Source: Shewanella algae (GTDB lineage Bacteria; Pseudomonadota; Gammaproteobacteria; Enterobacterales; Shewanellaceae). From it: a stretch of 64,000 bases of DNA. The stretch is from positions 3,067,001-3,131,000 of the forward strand of contig NZ_CP068230.1 of the NCBI RefSeq assembly GCF_009183365.2. The letters are read 5' to 3'. Positions 25,661 to 35,546 of the stretch are shown in pieces; the first letter of the stretch is position 1; each line of letters starts with the position of its first letter. The notes under the pieces were generated by a model. The model was not told the DNA's origin, searched no databases, and saw nothing but the letters and a program-made list of their open reading frames with translations. A program made the translations under genes and the position numbers.

Positions 25661-26678
25661 CAGACTGTCCTTTTTGGTTTGCCTTTTGTTTGCTTGCCAT
25701 TGCCTCTCGCACCCGAGTCAGCAATTGGGCATCGAATTGGGGTGATAGCTTGGCATTGACGGCCAAATACCACCAGTGTTGTTTTGCAAATTCGCGACAC
25801 TTGATCGCATCTTTTTCTGTCATCAGCAGCGGCAGTTCATCGCCAAGTGGCGCCAAGGCCTCCAGACTGTAGGCCTGATGATCGGCAAAGACCTCTTGAG
25901 CTTCGAGCTTGAACCCCATCTGAGAGAGAGTTTCAAAAAAACGTTCCGGATTACCGATACCAGCCATGGCTTTTACCGCCATAGGCGCTGTGGGGGCCTG
26001 AGTCTGGTTTTCCCCTGCGACACTCAGTACTGCACCGGGAATGAGCTGCATACCAAACTCTCTGACAGTATCGCTGGCTTCACCGTTGTGAATAACGAAA
26101 TCGGCACTCTCCAAGCGCCATTCCCCCTCTCTCAAGGGACCTGCAGGCAATAACATGCCATTACCCAAGCGGCGGCTGGCATCGAGCACCACCACTTCAA
26201 TATCCCGCGCCAGTCGATAATGCTGCAAACCATCATCGCTGATAATAATATCCACATCAGCGGACGCCAGCAGCAACTCGGCGGTGGCTATACGATCCAC
26301 TCCCACAGCCATAGGCACTTGAGTGCGGGCCACTATCATCGCCGGCTCATCACCAAAATCCGTTGGATTGGCGCCTTGGGGCACCAGTCTCGGCTCGGTT
26401 TGACCACTGCCATAACCACGGCTTATTACCCCTGGGTGGTAACCATAGTGCCTGAGCAACTCAATCAGATAGATAACGGTAGGCGTCTTGCCACTGCCGC
26501 CGACGGTAATGTTGCCGACAATGATCACGGGTACGGGCAAAGCTTGCGAGGCCTTGAGCCCAAGTTTAAACCCCAGGCGTCTCAGGCCACTGAGCAAGGC
26601 AAACAACCAGGAAAGCGGCCAAAGCAACCACCTTCCCCAATGCTTCTGATACCAGATACGGTTAAGCAGAGCTTCCAC
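25650..26678 (-). CDS. lpxK: Tetraacyldisaccharide 4'-kinase LpxK
   Basis: A 342-residue kinase that phosphorylates the 4' position of the lipid A precursor. The N-terminal part has a hydrophobic membrane-binding helix (WLLWPLSWLFALLSGL), then the P-loop GNITVGGSGKTPT (55-67). SRGYGS, DDGLQH and LPAGPLRE follow, all family landmarks. It starts 1 bp after the msbA stop, so MsbA (export) and LpxK (synthesis) are made together, as in E. coli. Confidence 0.97.
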   Translation of the reverse strand: MEALLNRIWYQKHWGRWLLWPLSWLFALLSGLRRLGFKLGLKASQALPVPVIIVGNITVGGSGKTPTVIYLIELLRHYGYHPGVISRGYGSGQTEPRLVPQGANPTDFGDEPAMIVARTQVPMAVGVDRIATAELLLASADVDIIISDDGLQHYRLARDIEVVVLDASRRLGNGMLLPAGPLREGEWRLESADFVIHNGEASDTVREFGMQLIPGAVLSVAGENQTQAPTAPMAVKAMAGIGNPERFFETLSQMGFKLEAQEVFADHQAYSLEALAPLGDELPLLMTEKDAIKCREFAKQHWWYLAVNAKLSPQFDAQLLTRVREAMASKQKANQKGQSDGV

Positions 26679-28478
26679 TTAACCTCCGAATTGCATCTGG
26701 TACAACTTGGCGTACGTCCCATCCTTTTCCAGCAGGCTCTGATGCGTGCCGCGCTCGAGGATCTTGCCCTGATCGACCACCAAAATCTGATCGGCACTTT
26801 CAATGGTCGACAGTCTGTGGGCAATAACTATCGAGGTACGATTGCGGCGCAGGTTATCCAGCCCCTTTTGAATCGCCTTCTCTGATTCGGTATCCAGTGC
26901 CGAGGTCGCTTCATCGAGGATCAACACAGGGGCATCCCTGAGGATGGCTCTGGCAATGGCGATCCGCTGGCGTTGACCACCGGACAACATCACGCCGTTT
27001 TCACCTATCTCGGTATCCAGTCCTTGGGGCAAGGTTTCGATAAACTCCATCGCATAGGCCAATTTGGCGGCGTTTTCTATCTGTTCGCGGGTCGCCTCGC
27101 CTGGATAGGCATAGGCGATATTATTGGCTATGGTGTCGTTGAAAAGAGTGACCTGCTGCGACACCAACGCGACCTGGCTACGCAGACACTTGAGTGAATA
27201 GTCGTAAATACTGACATCATCCAGGGTAATCTCCCCCTGTTTCAGTCCAGCGTAAAAACGGGTCACCAGACTGGCGATGGTCGACTTACCCGAGCCTGAG
27301 CGACCCACCAGCGCCAGAGTCTGCCCCTGACGCACTTCAAAGTCGATATTCTCAAGCGCCAGACGCTCCTGCCCCGGATAACCAAAGCTGACGTTATCGA
27401 AACGCAGATTACCCTCAACCCGCTCTACTGTGTGAGTGCCGCTATCGGACTCCCCCGGAGTATCCAGCAACTCAAACACTGTGGTACAGGCAGCAATACC
27501 GCGTTGAAACTCGGCGTTAACCCGGGTGAGGTTCTTGATGGGCTGCAGCATGGCCAGCATGGCACCCAGGATAGTGGCAAAGGTACCCGCGGTCAGTTCA
27601 TCCTTCAGGCTGTCAAAGCTCGCAGCATAGAGTACAAAGGCCAATGCAAAGGAACCTATGATCATAATAAGCGGTTGGCTGATGGCCTGGGCCGCTGCCA
27701 ACTTCATGTTCTGATAGCGGTTTTGATCGTTGACCTTGGCAAAACGCTCGGCCTCAGTCTTCTGACCGCCGAAAGACAACACGTTCTTGTGGCCCTTGAT
27801 CATCTGCTCAGTCACTGCAGTCACTGACCCCATGGCGCCCTGGATCTGCCGCGATACCTTACGGAAGCGGCGACTGACAACGGCAATCACCACCCCGATG
27901 AAAGGACCAATGATCAGAATGCAAAGCGACAGCTTCCAGGAGTAATAGAACATCAACCCCAGCATGCCGATGACAGTGACACTGTCTCTCACCAGAGTGA
28001 TCAGCGCGCTGCCGGAGGCTCTGGCAATTTGCTCTGTGTCAAAGGTTACTTTGGAGATCAAGGAACCCGTGTTTTCCTTGTCCATATAGCTGACAGGCAG
28101 CGACAGTATGTGTTCAAACACCTGCTGACGCATATCCTGAATAAGCTTGGCACTGATATAAGAGATGCCATAGGTAGAGACAAAGTTGGCCAATCCCCTA
28201 AGACTAAACAGCCCCACTACCACGAAGGGGGCCATGGTCAATACATCCGAGCTGGCATTAAACCCTTTGGAGGTGCCCAGCTCCACGCTGGCAACGACCG
28301 AATTATTGGCAAACCCTTCATCAATAAAAGGTTTCACAAAAGCGATAAAAGTAGCGTCCACAACCCCATAGGTGATCAACGCCAGAATCGAGATGATAAA
28401 TACCCCTTTGAGAGGCTTGAGGTAGGACAGCAAACGTCTGAAAACCGTCCAGACTTCACGTTGTTGAGATGTGCTCAT
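26679..28478 (-). CDS. msbA: Lipid A export ABC transporter MsbA
   Basis: A 599-residue half-transporter that flips lipid A-core across the inner membrane. The N-terminal region has about six membrane segments. The nucleotide-binding domain holds Walker A GRSGSGKST (about 392-400), signature LSGGQRQR (about 496-503) and Walker B VLILDEATSALD (about 515-526). Length is close to E. coli MsbA (582). It lies between comEC and lpxK with 33 bp and 0 bp spacing, in the same order as in enterobacteria. Confidence 0.97.
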   Translation of the reverse strand: MSTSQQREVWTVFRRLLSYLKPLKGVFIISILALITYGVVDATFIAFVKPFIDEGFANNSVVASVELGTSKGFNASSDVLTMAPFVVVGLFSLRGLANFVSTYGISYISAKLIQDMRQQVFEHILSLPVSYMDKENTGSLISKVTFDTEQIARASGSALITLVRDSVTVIGMLGLMFYYSWKLSLCILIIGPFIGVVIAVVSRRFRKVSRQIQGAMGSVTAVTEQMIKGHKNVLSFGGQKTEAERFAKVNDQNRYQNMKLAAAQAISQPLIMIIGSFALAFVLYAASFDSLKDELTAGTFATILGAMLAMLQPIKNLTRVNAEFQRGIAACTTVFELLDTPGESDSGTHTVERVEGNLRFDNVSFGYPGQERLALENIDFEVRQGQTLALVGRSGSGKSTIASLVTRFYAGLKQGEITLDDVSIYDYSLKCLRSQVALVSQQVTLFNDTIANNIAYAYPGEATREQIENAAKLAYAMEFIETLPQGLDTEIGENGVMLSGGQRQRIAIARAILRDAPVLILDEATSALDTESEKAIQKGLDNLRRNRTSIVIAHRLSTIESADQILVVDQGKILERGTHQSLLEKDGTYAKLYQMQFGG

Positions 28479-28511
28479 CAGCGAAACTATATTTATGACA
28501 AAGTCGCCATT

Positions 28512-30911
28512 CTACTCTGGATTCCCTGCCATACCAAACCCAAACAAGCGGTTATACCAAAATGGCGCCAGATCCTCGCGGTAACTGTGCACTGTATAAC
28601 CTTGGCTATCAAAGTGGATACTCACCTGCCCCAGCTCGCCGGAAATCAAGGCTTGGGCCCCAAAGGCGTGATATCTCAAACGTATCTCCTCTTTGGGAAA
28701 CCCCCAACGATTGCCATATCCGGCAGCAAACAACACCCATTTCGGCGCCACAGCACCGATAAACTCAGGGTGAGATGAAGTGCGGCTGCCATGATGGGGC
28801 GCCAGTAAAACATCGCTCTCAAGTGACCCTTTTTTGTGCAATAAGGCAACCTCGGCGGCCAGCTCTATGTCCCCCGGTAACAGTACCCTATGATGTCCAT
28901 CGAAGAGTTGCAGCACGCAGGAACCGTTGTTGCCTGGCTCTGGCTGCTCGGGGCCGAGAAAGTTCAGATCTATCCCTTGCCACTCGAACATCCCCGGACG
29001 GCAGCCCCTGTGCCAACGCTTTGGATGACTGCTCTTGAGCTCAGGGACATCGGTTATCAACCCTGCCTTGTCAAAGGCCTGCATCAGCACTTGGGTACCA
29101 CCGGCGTGGTCATTATCGCCATGGCTGACAATAAGGAAATCGAGCTTGGTCACGCCTTTGGCGCCAAGGAAAGGCACTATCACCCGCTCTGCGTAACTGA
29201 AACGCTCGTCAAAAGCCGCACCTGTATCATAGAGCAATGCATTAGGCCCCTTTTGTACCACCACAGCCAGCCCCTGCCCCACATCCAACATATGCAGCTG
29301 CCAGCCCTTGGGTTTGAGCAGTCCAAGCCATAGCCCGAGCTGCAGTACAAAGGGTAATATCAGCAGCATGGCCACTCCCCGGCCCTTGGGCAGTAAACGC
29401 CAACAAAGCCATGCCGGGAATAGCAACAGCGCCGCGGCGCTGAGAGCCTGCGGCAACATGAGCCAGCCGCCGGGAAGCTGACTATTGAACTGCCATAATT
29501 TTTGCACCGGCCAGAGACTGAGAGACGCCAATTGCCAAGGCATGAGTGCCACTGCATCCATGCCGAGAGCGGAAAAAATCGACCACAGCAGCAGTGCCAG
29601 CAACGCCAGAGGGATCACCAGTAAACTGAACCAAGGCACCAGCAGCAAGTTGAGCCACAGGCTGTGAACTGTCACGGCGCCAAAGAGTACCGCCTGCAGT
29701 AACGACAGCCCCAGACAAAGGCGCCACTGTATCGCCCAAAATGCCAAGGCCCAGCGCTTGAGTTTGGCTGGCCAGTGGGTCAGCACTTGCTCCTGCTCCA
29801 GAGCGTTAGGATTATGAACTTGATGATTAAGGCTCAGCAAAATTAACGCCAGTGCCGAGAATGACAACCAAAAGCCGCCGCTGAGACTGGCCAAGGGGTC
29901 AATCAAGAGCACACAGGACAGCGCCCACAGCAGCCGATCCCAGGCCGAGGCATAGCGCATCATTAATGAAGAGAGCACCAGCAAAAACAGCATCAGCAAG
30001 GCTCTTTGGGTGGCAATGGCAAAGCCTGCCAGGTAGGCATAAAAGAGCGCCATCAGCAATGCAGCCAAAGATGCCAACACCAAATTGCGCCGCCCATAGG
30101 TGGGTGCCCAACGTTTGAGCACTCCAAAACTCAGCAGATAACACCAGAAGGCAACAACCGAAAGATGCAGACCGGAAATCGCCACCAGGTGGGCATTGCC
30201 GGATTGACGCAGCTCTTGCCAGCGCGCCTTGGAAAAGAGTGACCGCTCACCCAAGGTCAGCGCCAGCAGCAGATCGCCGCCGTCGATTTCGGCCAATACG
30301 GGAGTTAATTCCGTAACCAATCGGGCCCTGAGCCCAGTTGATGGCAACAGCCGCTCACCTGATATCACCTGGCCTCTGGCGGCTATCCGCTCGCCGAGCA
30401 GATAGCGCTGACGATTGAAGCCGCCCTGATTGAGCACGGCGGCGAAGGTTCTGGGTTTAACTTCAAACTGCCACACCTCACCCAATTGCGGTGACGGCAA
30501 TGCATCCCCCTGCCAGCTCAAACGCCACATGGAGGCCAGGGGTGCCAACAGGGTTGAAGAATTATCATCAATTGGCCGAATATCCATACGGATCCAGTCG
30601 CCGTTTGCAGAAACTAGTGATATGATTTCGCCCCGCAGTGTCTGAGTAACAGACGTTTCAGAGCTGGATGATGAGTCAGTAAGGCTTTTAATATCAATAA
30701 CTAACTGACAGTAAACACTGACCCACAGCACGCCGCCCAAAGCACCATAGAGCAAAGCACTTCCCTTGGGAACCCAGCTCCCGCTCAAGACTCTGAGGCA
30801 CAAGACCAGCAGCACTGCAATAATTGGCAATGAGAATAAGGGCGGTATCCAAGGCCAAAGCATGGCCGAGAGTACAGCGATGCAAAAGCCCGATAAGCAT
30901 TGATTCATCAT
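28512..30911 (-). CDS. comEC: ComEC/Rec2 family DNA-uptake channel protein
   Basis: A 799-residue integral membrane protein. After the first membrane segments comes a soluble OB-like stretch. The competence domain follows (GDLLLALTLGERSLF, then SGNAHLVAISGLHLSVVAFWCYLL), with many hydrophobic helices. A C-terminal MBL domain has DVGQGLAVVV and SHGDNDHAGG (about 594-603). In naturally competent bacteria ComEC carries single-stranded DNA across the inner membrane and the MBL part may degrade the other strand. All three parts are intact. First gene of the comEC-msbA-lpxK-trm112 series; E. coli has the same order (ycaI). Confidence 0.95.
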   Translation of the reverse strand: MMNQCLSGFCIAVLSAMLWPWIPPLFSLPIIAVLLVLCLRVLSGSWVPKGSALLYGALGGVLWVSVYCQLVIDIKSLTDSSSSSETSVTQTLRGEIISLVSANGDWIRMDIRPIDDNSSTLLAPLASMWRLSWQGDALPSPQLGEVWQFEVKPRTFAAVLNQGGFNRQRYLLGERIAARGQVISGERLLPSTGLRARLVTELTPVLAEIDGGDLLLALTLGERSLFSKARWQELRQSGNAHLVAISGLHLSVVAFWCYLLSFGVLKRWAPTYGRRNLVLASLAALLMALFYAYLAGFAIATQRALLMLFLLVLSSLMMRYASAWDRLLWALSCVLLIDPLASLSGGFWLSFSALALILLSLNHQVHNPNALEQEQVLTHWPAKLKRWALAFWAIQWRLCLGLSLLQAVLFGAVTVHSLWLNLLLVPWFSLLVIPLALLALLLWSIFSALGMDAVALMPWQLASLSLWPVQKLWQFNSQLPGGWLMLPQALSAAALLLFPAWLCWRLLPKGRGVAMLLILPFVLQLGLWLGLLKPKGWQLHMLDVGQGLAVVVQKGPNALLYDTGAAFDERFSYAERVIVPFLGAKGVTKLDFLIVSHGDNDHAGGTQVLMQAFDKAGLITDVPELKSSHPKRWHRGCRPGMFEWQGIDLNFLGPEQPEPGNNGSCVLQLFDGHHRVLLPGDIELAAEVALLHKKGSLESDVLLAPHHGSRTSSHPEFIGAVAPKWVLFAAGYGNRWGFPKEEIRLRYHAFGAQALISGELGQVSIHFDSQGYTVHSYREDLAPFWYNRLFGFGMAGNPE

Positions 30912-30940
30912 TGAGTAATTTAAGACAGCAATCCAAGCCT

Positions 30941-31447
30941 ATGCCAAAAAAGATCATTCAGAGATTCATGCCCGATCCGGAGAAACTGAGGAATCATAAA
31001 CACCTCAAGATCTTCGGCAGCCTGCTGAACAAACCCAACCTCTGGGCACTGAATCGCCGCTCTGCCCCCGGCGCCTTCGCCATAGGCCTGTTTGTTGCCT
31101 GGATGCCGATGCCGTTCCAAATGGTGTTGGCCGCCGCGCTGGCAATCTACTTCCACGTCAATCTGCCGGTGTCGGTCGCCTTGGTTTGGATTACCAACCC
31201 TGTGACCATGCCGCCCATGTTTTATCTGGCCTATTTGATAGGCGCCAAGCTGCTCAATCACCCGCCGCAGCAGTTTACCTTCGAAGCCAGTTGGGCCTGG
31301 ATAGAATCTTCCATCAGTACCATAGGCCCACCTTTCCTGCTCGGTTGTTTGGTATTGGGTGTGGTCAGTGCCCTGACGGGATATTTTGTGATCAAGAGTG
31401 CCTGGCAGTACTCCATCTATCTGCAGTGGCAAAAACGACGTAAGTAA
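30941..31447 (+). CDS. DUF2062 family membrane protein
   Basis: A 168-residue inner-membrane protein. I start it at the ATG at 30941 (MPKKIIQRFMPDPEKL), because the longer frame from 30824 runs through the comEC N-terminus on the other strand and adds 39 unlikely residues. Features include RRSAPGAFAIGLFVAWMPMPFQM, ITNPVTMPPMFYLAYLIGAKLL and a C-terminal membrane segment with a basic tail (QWQKRRK). The DUF2062 family is widespread next to lpx, lol or comEC genes in gammaproteobacteria, but its function is unknown. Divergent from comEC by 29 bp. Confidence 0.85.
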   Translation: MPKKIIQRFMPDPEKLRNHKHLKIFGSLLNKPNLWALNRRSAPGAFAIGLFVAWMPMPFQMVLAAALAIYFHVNLPVSVALVWITNPVTMPPMFYLAYLIGAKLLNHPPQQFTFEASWAWIESSISTIGPPFLLGCLVLGVVSALTGYFVIKSAWQYSIYLQWQKRRK

Positions 31448-31552
31448 TTGCTGCTGGCAGTAACATCACTGGAGCGGCACAATTCAGGGATACCTAGTCT
31501 TAGCGCTGACCAAACTTGGCAACCCAAAGCATGTTCAGCCAACCAAAACCAG

Positions 31553-31574
31553 GAACCCGGCGATGGCCGGGTTC
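31553..31574. terminator. Terminator between DUF2062 gene and lolE
   Basis: GAACCCGGC-GATG-GCCGGGTTC, a 9-bp perfect stem between two converging genes. The plus side continues TTGCTATTT; T-tracts are modest. Confidence 0.65.
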
Positions 31575-31602
31575 TTGCTATTTAGGATGTGCCTGTCGCT
31601 TA

Positions 31603-32862
31603 TCAGCGCCCGGCCAGGGCGGTTGCCGGGGCGATTCGACTGGCCCTGAACGCCGGATACAAGGTAGCCAGCAGACTCATCAGCAGCGCCATAGCCACCA
31701 CGACCAGTACGTCTGCCAACTCGAGCCTGGATGGCAAGAAATCGATAAAATAGATATCCCCCGAGAGCAACTTATGCCCGGTCAACTGCTCAATCCCCTT
31801 GGCGATGGACGAGAGATTCTTGGCCAGCAGTACCCCCAGTAGAGCTCCTATGGCGCAGCCGAGCACACCATTGAGCGCACCCTGGACAATAAATACCAGC
31901 ATCACGGCGCCGCGCTTAAGTCCCATGGTCATCAAGATGGCGATTTCCGAAGCCTTGTCACGCACCGCCATTACCAGGGTGGAGACTATGTTGAAACAGG
32001 CCACACCTATTACCAATGCCAGCACCAGATACATGACGGTGCGCACCAGCTGAATGTCCTGGTAGAGGTGGCCCTGGGTGCGGGTCCAGTCGTTGAGATA
32101 CAAAGTCTGGCTCTGGGCATAACCCAGCTCGCGAATCAGCCGCGGCGCTTCAAATACCCGCTCAACCTTGATTCTCACCCCGGTCACCTCGTCTCCAAGC
32201 CCAAGCAGGCGCTGGGCATAGGCCATGGGCACATAAGCCGTGGTGTATTCAAGCTCGCCGCCGAGACGAAAGCTGCCGCTTATCAACAGTGAATGACTGC
32301 GGGCCTGCGCCAGTTGACCACTGCCCTTGCCATGGGGTGAAGGCAGATAGAGGGTCAGGCGCTCACCCACCTTAAGTCCCAGTTTGTCCAGCATCCCCTG
32401 GCCCAGCACAATATGATTGCTGTCGCCCTCAAGGCTCTGCCAGCTTTCCTGTGTCAGATACTGACTCAGGGTCGAAACCCGCGCTTCGGCCTCGGGGTTA
32501 ACCCCCACCACAGACAAGCCGACAAAGCCGCCCGGCTTTTGCACCAACCCCTGCATACGTACCAGCGGAGCGGCGGCGCTGATGCCGTCGATTTGCTCGG
32601 CGTCCGACACTATCTGACGCCAGTCATGAATAGGTTCACGGACCTGGCTCAACTCCCCCTGGGGCACAACCCCGAGCAGGCGCTGCTCCAGCTCGCGCTC
32701 AAAGCCGTTCATCGCCGACAGCACCAGAATAAGCACGGCAACCCCGAGGGCGATACCTGCGGTGGAGGCAAAAGAGATAAAACTGATAAAGCTGCTGCTC
32801 TGGCGGGCACGGTAAAAGCGCCAGCCGATGACCAGGGGCAGCAAGGCGGGATGCGCCGTCAT
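31603..32862 (-). CDS. lolE: Lipoprotein-releasing system permease LolE
   Basis: A 419-residue MacB/FtsX-type permease. The N-terminal membrane segment is preceded by LVIGWRFYRARQSSSFISFISFASTAGIALGVAVLI. A large periplasmic domain follows and three C-terminal membrane segments end in LYPAFRASRIAPATALAGR. Together with LolC and LolD it extracts outer-membrane lipoproteins from the inner membrane and hands them to LolA. It overlaps lolD by 4 bp (ATGA). I call it LolE by its position after lolD, as in E. coli; LolC and LolE are paralogues. Confidence 0.93.
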   Translation of the reverse strand: MTAHPALLPLVIGWRFYRARQSSSFISFISFASTAGIALGVAVLILVLSAMNGFERELEQRLLGVVPQGELSQVREPIHDWRQIVSDAEQIDGISAAAPLVRMQGLVQKPGGFVGLSVVGVNPEAEARVSTLSQYLTQESWQSLEGDSNHIVLGQGMLDKLGLKVGERLTLYLPSPHGKGSGQLAQARSHSLLISGSFRLGGELEYTTAYVPMAYAQRLLGLGDEVTGVRIKVERVFEAPRLIRELGYAQSQTLYLNDWTRTQGHLYQDIQLVRTVMYLVLALVIGVACFNIVSTLVMAVRDKASEIAILMTMGLKRGAVMLVFIVQGALNGVLGCAIGALLGVLLAKNLSSIAKGIEQLTGHKLLSGDIYFIDFLPSRLELADVLVVVAMALLMSLLATLYPAFRASRIAPATALAGR

Positions 32863-33554
32863 TGGCCCGCCTCCGGCGCCGACAAACGACCATCGACCAT
32901 CTGCAGCTGCCTATCCATCCTGGCCGCCAGTTGATGATCATGGGTTACCACCACAAAAGCCGTGCCCAGTTGCGAGGCCAGCTCGCGGATAAGCTCATAG
33001 ACAGCCTCGCCGCTGTGGGCATCCAGGTTACCCGTAGGTTCATCGGCAAGTACCACTTTGGGGCCGTTGATCAAGGCCCTGGCAATGGCCACCCGCTGGC
33101 GCTCACCACCGGAAAGCTCCGCCGGGGTATGATCCAATCTATGTCCCAGCCCCACTCTTTCGAGCAAGGCCCTGGCCTGCGCTCGCACTTCCGCCTTGGG
33201 TCGACCGGCAATCAGCCCCGGCATGGCCACGTTTTCCAGGGCATTGAATTCGGGTAACAGATGATGGAACTGATAGATAAAGCCCATCGCCTGATTGCGC
33301 AGCTGTGCCTGGCGGGAAGCCGAGGCCTTGTATAAATCCTCGCCTTCGAGCAACACCTGACCGGCAGAAGGCCTATCCAAGGTGCCAAGAATATGCAGCA
33401 AGGTACTCTTGCCCGAGCCCGAACTGCCGACAATCGCCAACTGCTCCCCCGGATACACCTTGAGGTCGACCTGCTCCAGCACCTTGGTGCTGAGCTTACC
33501 TTCCTGATAACTCTTGCTGACGGCTTTGGCTTCAAGGAGCGCGGCTTGTTGCAT
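32859..33554 (-). CDS. lolD: Lipoprotein-releasing system ATP-binding protein LolD
   Basis: An ABC ATPase with Walker A VGSSGSGKSTLLHILG, signature LSGGERQRVAIARAL and Walker B VVLADEPTGNLD. It powers lipoprotein release by LolCE. I chose the ATG at 33554 (231 residues), which lines up with E. coli LolD. An ATG at 33575 overlapping the lolC stop (ATGAATAA) would add seven residues and is also plausible by coupling. It sits between lolC and lolE. Confidence 0.95.
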   Translation of the reverse strand: MQQAALLEAKAVSKSYQEGKLSTKVLEQVDLKVYPGEQLAIVGSSGSGKSTLLHILGTLDRPSAGQVLLEGEDLYKASASRQAQLRNQAMGFIYQFHHLLPEFNALENVAMPGLIAGRPKAEVRAQARALLERVGLGHRLDHTPAELSGGERQRVAIARALINGPKVVLADEPTGNLDAHSGEAVYELIRELASQLGTAFVVVTHDHQLAARMDRQLQMVDGRLSAPEAGQ

Positions 33555-33567
33555 GGTATTGATTCTC

Positions 33568-34800
33568 TTATTCATATCTAAGTGCAGTCGCAGGTTCTAC
33601 CCGGGCGGCCCGAATAGCCGGGTACAAGGTGGCGGCCAGGGTCATCAGCAGAGTGCCGATGGCGATAAGCACCAGTTGCTGCGGTTCCAGCTGCACGGGT
33701 AACCTCTGTCCGGCGCCCAATACGGCGATCCCCAAGGTCGACAGCAGCGGATTGATGTTGAGGGTGGCCACTATGCCAACACCCAAGCCCAGCGCCAGGC
33801 CTATCAGGGCATTGAGAGAGCCCTGGGAGATAAAAATGGTCATGATATCCAGCCTGCCCAGCCCCTGGGTCTTGAGCACTGCGACATCGGCAGTTTTATC
33901 CACCACCATCATCACCAACGCCGAGACGATATTGAAGGCTGCCACTGCAACAATCAGGCTTAACATCAAAGACATCATGTTCTTTTCCATCTTCACCGCG
34001 GCGAACAGATGGCCATAACTGTCACGCCAGTCGCTGACGCTCACCTCAACTCCCTTATCTTCGAACAAATGTTCAACCTTGGGCGCCAGCGCCGGGGCGC
34101 TGAAGGGGTCGCTCAGAAACAGCCTGAGATCCTGAATTTGCTTTGGCGACTGACGCATCAAGCGGCGGGCATCTTCATAGTGCAGAAAAGCCACCCCGGC
34201 ATCGACCTGAGAACCCATCTCAAAAATACCCGCCACTTCAAAAATTCGCTGGCTGGGAACAGGCCCGAGCGGCGAGTACACCACACCATCACCGCTGAGC
34301 AGACGCAGCTTGTCTCCGGTGGCAACATTGAGCCGCCGAGCCAGCTCTGAGCCCAACAACACCCGGTAGCTGCCGCTGCTGAGCGAATCGAAGGCATCCA
34401 GATAGGCGTGTTTGGCTATAACCGAGAGATTTTTTTCGGCCTCGGGGTAGATGCCATAGAGCTGCACCGCACTGATATTGTCGGCCGACTGGGCCATCGC
34501 CTGGGTGGTCGCCGAAGGCGCCAGCCCAAGCACGCCGGGCAATTGTTGCAAATCGCCTTTAAAGCTCTGCCAGTCGTCAAAAGAGTTGTCTGTATGTACC
34601 GTCAGTTGTGGGATAGCCCCCAGGATTCGGGTCTTGAGCTGGCCTTCCAGGCCGTTCATCACAGAGCTGACAATAATCAATGCTGCCACCCCGAGAAAAA
34701 TCCCGCTGACGGCGAAGAAGGTAATAAAGGAAGCAAAAGCGTTGGCCTTGCGGGCACGCCAGTAACGATAACCTATGTAAAATGAGAGTCCCGGATTCAT
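33568..34800 (-). CDS. lolC: Lipoprotein-releasing system permease LolC
   Basis: A 410-residue permease of the same fold as LolE (FYIGYRYWRARKANAFASFITFFAVSGIFLGVAALIIV at the N-terminus; LYPAIRAARVEPATALRYE at the C-terminus). In E. coli LolC recruits LolA while LolE binds the lipoprotein. First gene of lolCDE. It is separated by 96 bp from the divergent gene at 34,897, which must hold both promoters. Confidence 0.93.
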   Translation of the reverse strand: MNPGLSFYIGYRYWRARKANAFASFITFFAVSGIFLGVAALIIVSSVMNGLEGQLKTRILGAIPQLTVHTDNSFDDWQSFKGDLQQLPGVLGLAPSATTQAMAQSADNISAVQLYGIYPEAEKNLSVIAKHAYLDAFDSLSSGSYRVLLGSELARRLNVATGDKLRLLSGDGVVYSPLGPVPSQRIFEVAGIFEMGSQVDAGVAFLHYEDARRLMRQSPKQIQDLRLFLSDPFSAPALAPKVEHLFEDKGVEVSVSDWRDSYGHLFAAVKMEKNMMSLMLSLIVAVAAFNIVSALVMMVVDKTADVAVLKTQGLGRLDIMTIFISQGSLNALIGLALGLGVGIVATLNINPLLSTLGIAVLGAGQRLPVQLEPQQLVLIAIGTLLMTLAATLYPAIRAARVEPATALRYE

Positions 34801-34896
34801 GAGAGGGATAGCATGTCCTGTGCGCTGCGCTTGCTAAATCAATGAAGTGGGCACGATAATAGGTGGATTGACCGGGTAAATACAAGAGGCGGGACC

Positions 34897-35493
34897 TTGT
34901 TTCCTGAATCCAATCCATACTTCAGCGTGCCCCACGCCTTCGATGTCTATCTCAGCCTCTGGCCCAAGGACACTCCCTTGCCGACCGAGAGCCAACTGCT
35001 GGCGATGCAATCCACCGGCTTGAAACTGATGAGCGAGGTCAAGGCGCTGGAAGCCGGCTGTTTATTGCAGCTGAGGCAACTCGGCGATGAGGGCCGGGCA
35101 ATAGTCGACTACCTCAAACTCCAGTCCCGTAAGATAGATCTGGTGTTACAGCACGTATTGGAGCAGGAGAGCCGCGAAGGCCAACACTGCCCCGGGGTGC
35201 AATTTGGCGGCAGCGGCGTGCGGGTGCAGTTACCCCAGGCACTGGACGCCGGTACATTTTGCAAGCTGACCCTGTTTATTCGCGATGAAATCCTGTCCTT
35301 GCAGTGCATCGCCTCGGTACGGGAATGCCGCGCCGACCCAGGCCATGAAGGCCAGTTTCTGGCCGATCTCGACTATCGGGTGATCCAGGATGCCGATATC
35401 GAATTCTTGGTCAAGGCCAGTCTCAGCGTGCAACAAAAGCAGCTCAAACGGCGTAAGGCCAGTCAGGATCCCAACTGGCACGAGCCATCCTAA
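34897..35493 (+). CDS. PilZ-like cytoplasmic protein of unknown function
   Basis: A 198-residue protein starting from a TTG with AGAGG eight bases upstream; no ATG lies near the natural N-terminus. It has no signal peptide or membrane segments. An alpha-helical region (about 25-100, LMSEVKALEAGCLLQLRQL...) is followed by GVQFGGSGVRVQLPQALDAGTFCKLTLFI, a beta-barrel stretch resembling a degenerate PilZ domain without a clear RxxxR motif. The C-terminus is basic. It could be a c-di-GMP-related protein that has lost the ligand residues. It is divergent from lolC and precedes mfd by 53 bp. Confidence 0.6.
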   Translation: MFPESNPYFSVPHAFDVYLSLWPKDTPLPTESQLLAMQSTGLKLMSEVKALEAGCLLQLRQLGDEGRAIVDYLKLQSRKIDLVLQHVLEQESREGQHCPGVQFGGSGVRVQLPQALDAGTFCKLTLFIRDEILSLQCIASVRECRADPGHEGQFLADLDYRVIQDADIEFLVKASLSVQQKQLKRRKASQDPNWHEPS

Positions 35494-35546
35494 ATCTCTA
35501 CAATGGTGCGCAATCCATTCAGAATGAATCTGTTATCACATCTTCA